The position numbers and the translations under genes were made by a program. From contig NZ_JADGMQ010000002.1 of NCBI RefSeq assembly GCF_016124105.1, forward strand, positions 186,001-250,000: a stretch of 64,000 nt of DNA, read 5' to 3'. The DNA comes from Aquamicrobium zhengzhouense (GTDB taxonomy: Bacteria > Pseudomonadota > Alphaproteobacteria > Rhizobiales > Rhizobiaceae). Below, piece after piece: positions 55,455 through 63,378 of this stretch (its first letter is position 1; the number at the start of each line of letters is the position of its first letter). Below the pieces are notes generated by a model, which worked only from the letters and a program-made list of their open reading frames with translations, was not told the DNA's origin and did not search any database.

Positions 55455-56486
55455 TCAGCGCCAGCCAAGTGCTGGCGCAACGTGCTTCAAGATCGACTCC
55501 AGAACATGGGCGTTGTAGTCGACGCCGAGCTGGTTCGGAACGGTGAGAAGCAGGGTATCAGCTTCCGCAATAGCTTCATCCTGCGCCAGTTGCTTGATGA
55601 GGGCATCAGGCTCTGCCGCATAGGAGCGGCCGAAGACGGCTCGGTTGTTTTCCTCGATGAAGCCGATGGTGTCCTGCTCCTTCGTGCCATGGCCGAAATA
55701 GGCACGGTCGCGTTCGTCAACTATCGCGAAAATCGAACGGCTGACGGAGACGCGTGGCTCGTGCGCGTGACCAGCGTCCTTCCAGGCCGCACGGTAGGCG
55801 CGGATCTGCTCCGCTTGCTGAATATGAAACGGTTTGCCGCTTTCGTCCGTCTTCAGGGTGGAGCTCTGAAGGTTCATCCCCAGCTTGGCAGCCCACTCGG
55901 CGGTCGCATTGGTACCTGCGCCCCACCAGATCCGATTGCGCAGCCCTTCGGAATGGGGCTCCAAACGCAACAGACCGGGAGGATTGGGGAACATCGGACG
56001 TGGATTCGGGCGCGCGAAGCCGTTTCCTTCGATGACATTCAGAAACACTTCCGCGTGGCGCCGCGCCATGTCAGCGTCGGTCTCACCTTCGGCAGGCTCA
56101 TAGCCGAAGTGGCGCCAGCCATCGATGACTTGTTCCGGCGAGCCACGGCTGATGCCAAGCTGCAGGCGGCCGCCGGCAATAAGATCAGCGGCTCCAGCGT
56201 CTTCCGCCATATAAAGCGGGTTCTCGTAACGCATGTCGATCACGCCCGTGCCGATCTCGATCCGGCTTGTGCGAGCGCCGATCGCTGCGAGGAGGGGGAA
56301 TGGCGACGCCAGCTGGCGAGCAAAGTGATGGACGCGGAAGTAAGCGCCATCGACGCCAATCTCCTCAGCCGCAACGGCGAGATCGATTGATTGCAGAAGC
56401 GTGTCCGACGCGGAACGCGTTTCGGATTGAGGGGAGGGCGACCAATGGCCGAAGGAGAGAAAGCCGATTTTTTTCATGCTATTCAT
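55455..56486 (-). CDS. Luciferase-like (LLM) flavin-dependent oxidoreductase
   Basis: 343 residues of the bacterial luciferase-like TIM barrel: VDGAYFRVHHFARQLASPFPLLAAIGARTSRIEIGTGVI in pieces, GRLQLGISRGSPEQVIDG and RIWWGAGTNATAEWAAKLGMNL. These use FMNH2 or F420 on varied substrates; none can be named here. It converges on the FAD dehydrogenase gene. ATG 56477 is an alternative start. An 8-bp perfect hairpin spans its stop codon. Confidence 0.87.
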   Translation of the reverse strand: MNSMKKIGFLSFGHWSPSPQSETRSASDTLLQSIDLAVAAEEIGVDGAYFRVHHFARQLASPFPLLAAIGARTSRIEIGTGVIDMRYENPLYMAEDAGAADLIAGGRLQLGISRGSPEQVIDGWRHFGYEPAEGETDADMARRHAEVFLNVIEGNGFARPNPRPMFPNPPGLLRLEPHSEGLRNRIWWGAGTNATAEWAAKLGMNLQSSTLKTDESGKPFHIQQAEQIRAYRAAWKDAGHAHEPRVSVSRSIFAIVDERDRAYFGHGTKEQDTIGFIEENNRAVFGRSYAAEPDALIKQLAQDEAIAEADTLLLTVPNQLGVDYNAHVLESILKHVAPALGWR

Positions 56487-56597
56487 TTAGGCCGCGCTGG
56501 TCCTTGCGTTAAGTCACCCGTCAATGCACGCACTGTTCATGAATAGAGTTCCGTATTGCTTCACGGGATCGAGCATCGAATGGATGACCAGGCACCA

Positions 56598-56625
56598 AAT
56601 AAAAAGGAGGCCGGAAAACCGGCCT
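56598..56625 (-). terminator. Rho-independent terminator of the outer-membrane barrel gene
   Basis: AGGCCGG-AAAA-CCGGCCT stem (56608-56625) with A's at 56600-56605 that read as T's on the minus strand, just past the barrel gene's stop. Confidence 0.85.
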
Positions 56626-56647
56626 GCAAGGTGTCCTGATTGGAGGT

Positions 56648-57286
56648 TCAGAACTTGTAGCTCATGCCAACCCGAACGGTGTGGTCGCTGACATCGAAAT
56701 CGCCGACACCGAGCCCGAAGTCATCGCTGCCGTAATCCGAGTAGCGATACTCAAGGCGGGCGGTCCAGGTGTCGGTAAAGGCGTGCTCGATGCCTGCGCC
56801 GATCGTCCACCCGGTCAGGGTCTCGCTTTCCTCGCCAACGCCGACAACGTTTACGTAGCCATTGGCAAGTGCAAGGCCGCCCGTAGCGTAAAGCAGCGTG
56901 CGGTCCATCGCGTAGCCGAGACGCGCGCGCAGCGAACCGGACCAGTCCGTTCCCACTTCGACTGCGGTGTTGCCGAACAGGTAGTCGTTCTCGTTCCAGG
57001 TGTAGTTGATGTCGCCTTCGACACCGAAGACGATATTGCCGTTTTGCCAATTGGCGCCGACAAGCGCACCGAGCGTGCCGCCGTCAAAGTCCTCGTCGAC
57101 GTCCAGCGGGTCGGTCAGAGTGGTCCAGACATACCCCCCTTGAATACCGACATAGACGCCGGTCCAGTCGTAAACAGTTGCAACCGGCGGCGTGTAAGGT
57201 GCTGGCTCTTCATAAGCTACGTCGGCGGCGAAAGCCGAAGTCGACGCAGCTGCCAAAATTGAAGCGGTGAGTGCTAACTTCTTCAT
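56648..57286 (-). CDS. Outer-membrane beta-barrel protein, Omp25/31 family
   Basis: 212 residues: signal peptide ending AFA-ADV, then DWTGVYVGIQGGYVW, alternating strands (GSLRARLGYAMDRTLLYATGGLALANGYV, TARLEYRYSDYGSDDF) and a terminal Phe in GMSYKF, the signal for outer-membrane insertion. It matches the eight-strand Omp25/Omp31 proteins of Brucella and rhizobia, which stabilise the envelope. Monocistronic, with a strong terminator. Confidence 0.94.
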   Translation of the reverse strand: MKKLALTASILAAASTSAFAADVAYEEPAPYTPPVATVYDWTGVYVGIQGGYVWTTLTDPLDVDEDFDGGTLGALVGANWQNGNIVFGVEGDINYTWNENDYLFGNTAVEVGTDWSGSLRARLGYAMDRTLLYATGGLALANGYVNVVGVGEESETLTGWTIGAGIEHAFTDTWTARLEYRYSDYGSDDFGLGVGDFDVSDHTVRVGMSYKF

Positions 57287-57620
57287 TTGGTGTCCTTCTT
57301 ACCAAAAGAAATCATGCCCCTCTGAAGAGCAGGATAGCATCTGCACTGTTGTTGTCTGTAACATTGTTGCAACTTACCACCGAAAGACGAGCGAAGCCCG
57401 GAAGACGGGCGGTCCATCTTGTTCCGTGAAAAGCTGGAATCGGAAGCCGGAAGCCGGAAGCCGGAAGCGGTTGCACCAACGGGCAGAACCATTCTGGAGC
57501 AAGGGTGTGTCGGCCGGCGGATTCACCCTGTCTAGTTGGGTAGAATCTGGTCCTGCGATCTTCCTTTGCCGGTGATAATGAAATAGACCTCGGTGCAGCC
57601 ACTATTGGAGGGGACTTACT
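57287..57620. other. Gene-free control region between omp and the TrpXYZ-like operon
   Basis: 334 bp between divergent genes. It holds a 7-bp tandem repeat (57441-57468) and, at the right end, the ribosome site GGAGGGGAC of the binding-protein gene. No convincing small gene or RNA is visible; promoters could not be fixed. Confidence 0.6.
57441..57468. repeat. 7-bp tandem repeat (CGGAAGC)x4
   Basis: Four exact head-to-tail copies of CGGAAGC, 153 bp before the binding-protein gene start. Such arrays can change copy number by slippage. Confidence 0.9.
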
Positions 57621-58574
57621 ATGAAAGCTTTGTTTCTTGCACTGGCGGCCAGCGCTGCTCTGGTGCTTCCCGCGCAGGCCGAGGATGTAACTGTCGCGGT
57701 GACGGCGATCGTTGAGCACCCGTCGCTTGATGCGGTTCGCGATGGCGTCAAGGATGCACTGGCTGAGGCCGGCTACAAGGAAGGCGAGGGCCTGAAATTC
57801 GTTTATCAGTCGGCCCAGGGTAACCCTGCTACCGCTGCCCAGATCGCTCGGCAATTCGTTGGCGACGAGCCGAACGTGATCGTTCCGATTTCGACACCGT
57901 CCGCACAGGCGGTTGTCTCGGCAACGCGCGACATTCCGGTTGTTTTCACCGCTGTCACCGATCCGCTCGGCGCACAGCTGGTTAAGGACATGGAAAAGCC
58001 TGGCGGCAACGTCACTGGTCTTTCCGATATGTCGCCTGTGGCTGCGCATGTCGATCTGATCAAGGAGATCATGCCCGATGTGAAGACCATCGGCTATCTC
58101 TACAATTCGGGCGAGGCGAACTCGGTTTCCCTGCTTGAGATCCTCAAGGAAGCCGCCGAAGCAGCCGGAATTACCGTTGTCGAGTCCGCCGCCACTAAGA
58201 CCGCAGAAGTGCAGGGTGCAACCCGTGCCCTGATCGGCCGCGCAGATGCGATCTACGTCCCGACGGATAACACGATCATTTCCGCGCTGGAGTCGGCGAT
58301 CTCCGTGGCTGAGGAAGCTGGTATGCCGTTGTTCACAGCCGACACCGATTCCGTCAATCGCGGCTCGGTCGCTGCACTCGGCTTCAACTATTACGATGTC
58401 GGCAAGCAGACCGGTGAAGTTGTCGTGCGGATCCTGAAGGGCGAGAACCCGGGCGATATTTCGGTGAATGTCGCTGAGGGCACCGACCTTGTGGTCAACA
58501 AGCAGCGCGCTGCGAAGGTTGGCATCGAGCTGCCGGAAAGTGTTCTTTCCCGCGCTACCAAGATTATCGAGTAA
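57621..58574 (+). CDS. ABC transporter substrate-binding protein, TrpX-like (PF04392 type)
   Basis: 317 residues with a signal peptide ending QA-EDV. The fold is that of the ABC_sub_bind family: VAVTAIVEHPSLDAVRDGVKDALAEAGY in pieces, NVIVPISTPSAQAVVSATRDIPVVFTAVTDP, KTIGYLYNSGEANS, LGFNYYDVGKQTGE. Streptococcal relatives bind tryptophan or tyrosine; the ligand in alphaproteobacteria is unclear. Followed by a hairpin and then the permease and ATPase genes. Confidence 0.92.
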   Translation: MKALFLALAASAALVLPAQAEDVTVAVTAIVEHPSLDAVRDGVKDALAEAGYKEGEGLKFVYQSAQGNPATAAQIARQFVGDEPNVIVPISTPSAQAVVSATRDIPVVFTAVTDPLGAQLVKDMEKPGGNVTGLSDMSPVAAHVDLIKEIMPDVKTIGYLYNSGEANSVSLLEILKEAAEAAGITVVESAATKTAEVQGATRALIGRADAIYVPTDNTIISALESAISVAEEAGMPLFTADTDSVNRGSVAALGFNYYDVGKQTGEVVVRILKGENPGDISVNVAEGTDLVVNKQRAAKVGIELPESVLSRATKIIE

Positions 58575-58582
58575 CAAGCCTT

Positions 58583-58608
58583 GCCGGGCGGTCCTGCGAT
58601 CGCCCGGC
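58583..58608 (+). other. Intercistronic hairpin after the binding-protein gene
   Basis: GCCGGGCG (58583-58590) and CGCCCGGC (58601-58608) form an 8-bp perfect stem without a T run, 8 bp past the stop. It probably stabilises the binding-protein message or trims read-through, giving more binding protein than membrane parts. Confidence 0.65.
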
Positions 58609-58713
58609 ATTTCGCAGCTTTAAGGGGCCGCCGTTGAGCCGTTGCTGCGGCTGGCCAAGCCCGCGCGGGCGGAAAGCAGTTGAGGTGAGCATGCCACGGA
58701 AAGGCAGACAATC

Positions 58714-59586
58714 GTGAGCCAGATCGCGCTTTGGGGCGCCGTGGAACTCGGCCTCGTCTACTCATTTGTTGCTATTGGTGTTTACCTGGCCTTCCGGGTT
58801 CTCGATTTCCCTGATCTGACGGTGGATGGTTCGTTCCCGCTCGGTGCTGCGGTGACGGCGGTTTTGATCATCGCCGGCGTCAATCCGTGGATCGCGGCGC
58901 TCTGCGCGATGGTCGCCGGTGCTGCCGCGGGCCTGGTGACCGCAGTCCTCAACGTCCGTTTCAAGATCCTGCATCTTCTTGCATCGATCCTGACCATGAT
59001 CGCGCTCTTCTCGGTCAATTTGCGTGTCATGGGCCGGCCGAATGTGGCGCTGATCAATGAAGAGACCATGCTGTCTCCATTCTTCGGGCTGGGCTTGCGC
59101 GAATTCATGGTCAGGCCGATCTTCATAGCAGTGCTTGTCATCATCGCGCTCTTCGCAGTCTGGCGTTTTCTTGAAAGCGATTCCGGCCTTGCCATGCGGG
59201 CGACTGGCGCCAATCCGAAGATGGCACGTGCGCAAGGCGTCGATACATCACGGCAGATCTATCTCGGCATGGCGATTTCCAACGCTCTGGTGGCTCTTGG
59301 CGGCGCGCTGTTTGCGCAGACCAATGGCTTTGCGGACGTGACATCTGGCGTCGGCACGATCGTGGTTGGTCTGGCAGCTGTCATCATCGGCGAGACGCTG
59401 CTCGGAGCGCGTGGCATCCTGATCGCCCTGATAGGTTGCGTCATCGGCTCGATCATTTATCGCATTGCTATTCAGCTTGCGCTTTCCAGCGACGTGCTCG
59501 GCCTGCAGGCGTCAGATCTCAATCTGGTCACGGCCGTGCTCGTCACATTCGCGCTTGTTCTGCCGCGTCTGCGTCGCGGAGGTTGA
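58714..59586 (+). CDS. ABC transporter permease of the TrpXYZ-like system
   Basis: 290 residues, eight or so membrane spans, in the LivH/RbsC-like fold (YLAFRVLDFPDLTVDGSFPLGAAV in pieces, AMRATGANPKMARAQGVD as the ATPase contact). The start is GTG 58714 with AAGG upstream. Its stop overlaps the ATPase start by one base (TGATG), so the two are coupled. Confidence 0.92.
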   Translation: MSQIALWGAVELGLVYSFVAIGVYLAFRVLDFPDLTVDGSFPLGAAVTAVLIIAGVNPWIAALCAMVAGAAAGLVTAVLNVRFKILHLLASILTMIALFSVNLRVMGRPNVALINEETMLSPFFGLGLREFMVRPIFIAVLVIIALFAVWRFLESDSGLAMRATGANPKMARAQGVDTSRQIYLGMAISNALVALGGALFAQTNGFADVTSGVGTIVVGLAAVIIGETLLGARGILIALIGCVIGSIIYRIAIQLALSSDVLGLQASDLNLVTAVLVTFALVLPRLRRGG

Positions 59587-60383
59587 TGATGATTTCTCTG
59601 AAGGACATCGAGGTCGTATTCGGCAAGGGCACTCCTCTGGAGAAGCGGGCGCTGAACGGGATCAATCTCGAGATCGAGGACGGATCGTTCGTCACGGTCA
59701 TCGGCTCGAACGGCGCCGGCAAATCTACATTGCTTGGTATCCTCACAGGCGACATTGCGCCAACCACTGGCAAGGTGATGATCGGCACGACCGATGTCAC
59801 CCGCAAGCCGACAGTGCACCGCGCGGAAATTGTCGCGCGCGTATTCCAGGATCCGCTGGCGGGCAGCTGCGGCACGCTTACCATTGAGGAAAATCTTGCC
59901 TTGGCCGAGCGCCGCGGCAAGCGTCGCGGGCTTGCAATGGCGTTGAGCTCCAACCGGCGGGAAATGTTCCGGGAGCGGATTGCTGAGCTCAATCTGGGGC
60001 TGGAAGATCGCCTTGGCGACCGGATGGACATGTTGTCCGGTGGCCAGCGTCAGGCCGTCTCACTCGTGATGGCAACACTGACCGGCTCGCAGATGCTGCT
60101 TCTTGATGAGCATACGGCGGCTCTCGACCCCGGCATGGCGGAGTTTGTGATGAAGCTCACGGACCGCTTCGTTGAAGAGCGCAAGCTGACCACAATGATG
60201 GTGACGCACTCGATGCGCCAGGCTCTCGATTTCGGCCACCGCACGATCATGCTCCACGCGGGCGAGATCGTTCTCGACGTCAGCGGCGACGAACGCAAGG
60301 GCCTGCAGATCGAGGATCTCATCAACATGTTCCGCCAGATCCGAGGCCAAACTCTCGATGATGATGAACTGCTGATCGGCTGA
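59586..60383 (+). CDS. ABC transporter ATPase of the TrpXYZ-like system
   Basis: 265 residues with Walker A GSNGAGKST, signature LSGGQRQA, Walker B LLLDEHTAALDP and H-loop VTHSMRQ. In the Walker B region DEH replaces the usual DEP, as commonly seen in this subgroup. Start is ATG 59586, overlapping the permease stop, or ATG 59589. Third and last gene of the operon. Confidence 0.92.
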   Translation: MMISLKDIEVVFGKGTPLEKRALNGINLEIEDGSFVTVIGSNGAGKSTLLGILTGDIAPTTGKVMIGTTDVTRKPTVHRAEIVARVFQDPLAGSCGTLTIEENLALAERRGKRRGLAMALSSNRREMFRERIAELNLGLEDRLGDRMDMLSGGQRQAVSLVMATLTGSQMLLLDEHTAALDPGMAEFVMKLTDRFVEERKLTTMMVTHSMRQALDFGHRTIMLHAGEIVLDVSGDERKGLQIEDLINMFRQIRGQTLDDDELLIG

Positions 60384-60449
60384 ATCATAGCCCCCGATCC
60401 GGAAGTAATGCGGGATCTTCATCCGCACCTCCCTTCCATCCCCATCAGC

Positions 60450-60695
60450 TCACGGACAATATTCATCCGCTGCCGAGCGATAAGGTCCCTTCTTGGTCAC
60501 TCGTGTAACCTCTCGGCTCAACCGATTGCGGGGGACGACATTTTCGTCGCAGCCGTCGGTCGGGTTGATGAACAAGACCGCGCCCCGCGAAAAGCGGATT
60601 GCATACTCGTCCTCGATTTCATTGAGGGCCTCGAATAGGGCCTGACGCATCTCTTTGAAGCTTAGCTCGCCCAGCAATCTGATCTGCTTTGCCAA
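60450..60695 (-). CDS. Small conserved protein of the accessory region
   Basis: 81 residues starting with TTG. Sequence parts such as LSFKEMRQALFEALNEIEDE and KKGPYRSAADEY look like a small conserved protein that I recall from rhizobial accessory regions near recombinases; this is memory, not a search. No known domain. The ribosome site is weak. Three small genes of this kind lie between here and a broken recombinase. Confidence 0.6.
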   Translation of the reverse strand: MAKQIRLLGELSFKEMRQALFEALNEIEDEYAIRFSRGAVLFINPTDGCDENVVPRNRLSREVTRVTKKGPYRSAADEYCP

Positions 60696-61010
60696 TATCC
60701 ATTATTAAAATCTCAGTAGTAAAAACAAAACTCCAAATATAGCTCCATTATATCGCTCTTTGCCGACAATCCGCAAATTTGAGATCCCGGAAAACCGCAG
60801 AACTCTGCGGTCTTGAGCGCTATGAAACCTGCCGCGCACTTTGCGCCATCCGCCATCGCGCAACGCTTTTGATCCACTCCGGTTATGCCGAGCATTCCCT
60901 CCCTCTTCTTCCTTCTCCAGCCCGTCCATCGGGTCCATCCCCCGATGATGTTGTGTGTCCGGGGCCGCAAGGCCCCGATGGACGGGGCCTCCGAACGAAG
61001 GAGGAATACA
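60696..61010 (+). promoter_or_regulatory. Structured leader before a small TTG-start gene
   Basis: 315 bp without a gene. Two strong hairpins follow each other: CATCGGG-N7-CCCGATG (60927-60947) and GGGGCC-GCAA-GGCCCC (60961-60976), the second with a GNRA loop and a third GGGGCC at 60984 that could pair instead. AAGGAGG (60998-61004) follows, before TTG 61011. The folding may control the small gene. No T run is present. Confidence 0.45.
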
Positions 61011-61205
61011 TTGTCTCGTCTTATCACCATCGCCGATTTGCAAGGTCGCTCACTGGCGGAACTGCACGTCATGCAACATCAAGTTCAATGCGCTCTCGCG
61101 CAGGCACAGCCGGGCTCAGAGGCTCACCGCCTCACGGCTGCAAGCCTGGATGCGATCCGCCGGGTGATCCGGCAGAAGCAGCAGGCTCTTGCCCCGCGTT
61201 TCTAG
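61011..61205 (+). CDS. Small helical protein of the accessory region (TTG start)
   Basis: 64 residues (start TTG, AAGGAGG 6 nt upstream): ITIADLQGRSLAELHVMQHQ, LAQAQPGSEAHRLTAASLDA, IRRVI. Similar short helical proteins occur in rhizobial plasmids and integrative elements, as far as I recall. Function unknown. The ribosome site is the best in the region and decides this start over an upstream ATG at 60885 that would cover the hairpins. Confidence 0.65.
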   Translation: MSRLITIADLQGRSLAELHVMQHQVQCALAQAQPGSEAHRLTAASLDAIRRVIRQKQQALAPRF

Positions 61206-61238
61206 GCCGGGCCCGGTGCGACAGCGCCGGGTTTGGGC

Positions 61239-61460
61239 TCAGTTTGCGGCATCTGGATCAGGATGCGCCTGATCCAGATGTACGGCACCGACGGCCTGAT
61301 AGAGTGCCTCAAGGGAGCGTCCAGCCTCGTCGGCAAGGGCGAGCCATTCCGGATTGGCATTGACCTGGGGATGTGCGGCCAGTTCGCTGGCGACGGTGCG
61401 CGTCAGGAACGCCGCCATGTGCAGGACCTCATGCCGCCCGAATTCGTCATTTTCTGCCAT
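61239..61460 (-). CDS. Small acidic protein of the accessory region
   Basis: 73 residues: EFGRHEVLHMAAFLTRTVASE and HPQVNANPEWLALADEAGRSLEALYQAVG, with the character of a real small helical protein and not a shadow frame. It converges on the 64-residue gene. No known function; found here beside recombinase remains. Confidence 0.6.
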   Translation of the reverse strand: MAENDEFGRHEVLHMAAFLTRTVASELAAHPQVNANPEWLALADEAGRSLEALYQAVGAVHLDQAHPDPDAAN

Positions 61461-61596
61461 CGCTGAACTCCACCGGCGTAATGTGTGTCAATCAGGTTAC
61501 TGCACGTATCTGCAAGAGAAAACCTCGTTGTTTCCACGCGGATCAGGACGCGGAAGCGCCTCATATTGATCCCATCACCAATCGATGGAGATCGCA

Positions 61597-61714
61597 ATGA
61601 AAGATCATAGAGAACATCCCCTGCTTGAACTCGACGCTTTTGTACGGGTTCAGATGCCAGAAGAGTTTGTTCTCTGGGAAACGGAATATCTGGGCACGAA
61701 AAGCACCAAGCCGA
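61597..61714 (+). pseudogene. Possible 5' fragment of a small gene cut by the recombinase remnant
   Basis: ATG 61597 has GGAG 6 nt upstream and opens a frame (KDHREHPLLELDAFVRVQMP, then EEFVLWETEYLG) that reads plausibly for about 37 codons, then runs into recombinase sequence in the wrong frame. It looks like the start of a gene truncated at the junction near 61715. Weak evidence. Confidence 0.3.
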
Positions 61715-62709
61715 TCAGTGAAAGCTGTTGCGAACTGGCTCAACGATCACGGCTACCGCACGCGTCAGGGCGCGCGATGGGGCATTGGGCCTTTACACAA
61801 TCTGCTCACCAGCACCGTCTATAAGGGCGAATACCGCTTCAATTGCAAAATCTGGAAGACCAAAGAAGACAATCCCGCAGCAGAGCAGATCATGGTCCCC
61901 GTCGAGCCGATCATCGATACAACGACCTTCGACAATCTGCAGGCTGCCCTCAAGGCCAGAAACCCCAAAGCCACGCCGCCACGCACCGTAACCGGTCCCA
62001 TTCTCCTGACCGGATTAGCGACTTGCGCCAGTTGCCAAGGCGGCATGAGCCTCACAACCGGCAAGTCCGGGCGCTATCGCTACTATGCCTGCGCCACCTG
62101 CGCCCAAAAGGGTAAGAGCGCCTGCAAGGCCGCTCAATGCCAATGGACAAGCTCGATACAATCGTCACCGACCGCATTACGGACCGGCTCCTGGCACCTC
62201 AACGTGTTGAAAAACTGCTGACCGGCCTGATCGAACGCCAGGCCAACCGCAGTGCCGATTACACCGACCGCGTGGCCAATCTCAGAAAGAACCTCAGCGA
62301 CACAGAAGCGCGCCTAAAGCGCCTCTACGACGCCATCGAAAATGGCATCGCCGACCCCTCCGAGGAACCCCTCAAAGACCGCATCACCGCAATCAAGACG
62401 GAGCGCGATATCGCGCAGGTTACCCTTGATCGCACTCTCACAGAACTGCGGCCCGAAGCCCGGATCACGCAAGACAAGATCGCTGCCTTCACGGCCATCA
62501 TGCGCGACAATATCTAGAACGGCTCAATTCCATTCCGCCGCGCCTATCTCCGCGCCATGGTCGACAATGTCGAAGTCGACGACTCCGAAGTCCGTATCCA
62601 CGGGCGAAGAAGGATTCTGGAAGGACTGGTGATGGGCGGCAGAGCCTCTCCCGCAGGAGTGCCCAGTTTTGTTCGGAAATGGCGCACCCGACAGGATTCG
62701 AACCTGTGA
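61715..62709 (+). pseudogene. Broken large serine recombinase
   Basis: Recognisable parts in order: recombinase domain (SVKAVANWLNDHGYRTRQ, GIGPLHNLLTSTVYKGEY), zinc ribbon (CASCQGGMS, CATCAQKGKSAC), coiled coil and C-terminal end ([19 protein letters not shown]). The N-terminal catalytic resolvase domain of about 200 residues is missing, a frameshift falls near 62125-62140, and an in-frame TAG follows at 62516-62518. In the same frame the end runs ([16 protein letters not shown]) into the tRNA-Arg gene on the other strand and stops at 62707-62709. Inactive remnant of an element inserted at the tRNA. Confidence 0.85.
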
Positions 62710-62756
62710 CCTCTGCCTTCGGAGGGCAGCACTCTATCCAGCTGAGCTACGGGTGC
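62680..62756 (-). tRNA. tRNA-Arg (anticodon CCG)
   Basis: 77 nt including an encoded CCA. The acceptor stem GCACCCG/CGGGTGC closes the cloverleaf, the D arm is AGCTCAGCTGGATAGAGT, the anticodon stem CTGCC/GGCAG encloses loop CTCCGAA (anticodon CCG), and the T arm is ACAGGTTCGAATCCTGT. Minus strand. The recombinase remnant abuts its 3' end. Confidence 0.96.
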
Positions 62757-62845
62757 ATCCGGATATAGATGCGTCTTTAGACGATCACGCGCCGGGCTTC
62801 AATGGATTAACGCGAACTATGCGTGGGAATGTGCGTATCCTGAGC

Positions 62846-62883
62846 GGCAGAGGTCACAAGTTCGTATCCTGTCGGGTGCGCCA
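62846..62883 (+). repeat. Inverted partial copy of the tRNA-Arg 3' end (possible att site)
   Basis: 38 bp equal to the last 38 nt of the neighbouring tRNA-Arg gene (anticodon-stem 3' strand to CCA) with two mismatches, but on the opposite strand and 89 bp away. No D arm or anticodon precedes it, so it is not a tRNA gene. Likely an attachment-site duplicate left by integration. Confidence 0.8.
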
Positions 62884-62955
62884 GAGTTCAGGAAACAGCT
62901 GGATGGGGTGGGCCGGGTGTGGCCGGGATGTGCCGGAGCGGTGACACCTCTTTTC

Positions 62956-63378
62956 CTAGCGGGCGACCGTTACAACCACCGATCGCCCGACATTTCCGCG
63001 TCCGTAAATCTCGACCAACACCATTGCGCCCCCGCGGACGATGTCGCGTGCCGCTTGTGCCGAGATCGAGCCATTTCGAAGCATATTCTCAAGAGCAGCT
63101 CGGTTGTTCGCATTCCCGAAGAAGCTATCCCCTTCATCACCAGCGTCCTTAACTCCGAAGCGATGAAAGTTGGCCCGGTCCTGACGGAGGATCTGCCACG
63201 GCTCCGTTAATCGAGCGCCGTTGGAGTTAAATAGATCTCGGCGTCCGATATGGGCTACGTAGCTTTCGATCAATTCCTCCCCGGCTGGCTCAGAGCGAGT
63301 AATTGACTGTGCGACGGCGGTGTTTGTTGTCCAAGCAGTGATGACCAACAGGCATGCTAGGCGGAGTAAAGTGTTCAC
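62956..63378 (-). CDS. Secreted hypothetical protein
   Basis: 140 residues starting with GTG 63378 (GGGGGG 6 nt upstream), with a signal peptide ending near AVA-QSI. The mature part reads ESYVAHIGRRDLFNSNGARL and PWQILRQDRANFHRFG, a pattern I have seen in conserved rhizobial hypotheticals, and ends in VVVTVAR. No enzyme motif. It lies next to the tRNA-linked remnant and may be a passenger of it or chromosomal. Confidence 0.7.
   Translation of the reverse strand: MNTLLRLACLLVITAWTTNTAVAQSITRSEPAGEELIESYVAHIGRRDLFNSNGARLTEPWQILRQDRANFHRFGVKDAGDEGDSFFGNANNRAALENMLRNGSISAQAARDIVRGGAMVLVEIYGRGNVGRSVVVTVAR

Noticed and set aside
55458-55478. Perfect 8-bp hairpin over the stop codon of the luciferase-like gene as terminator
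   Set aside because: No T run on the minus strand after it; kept only as a note in that gene's entry.
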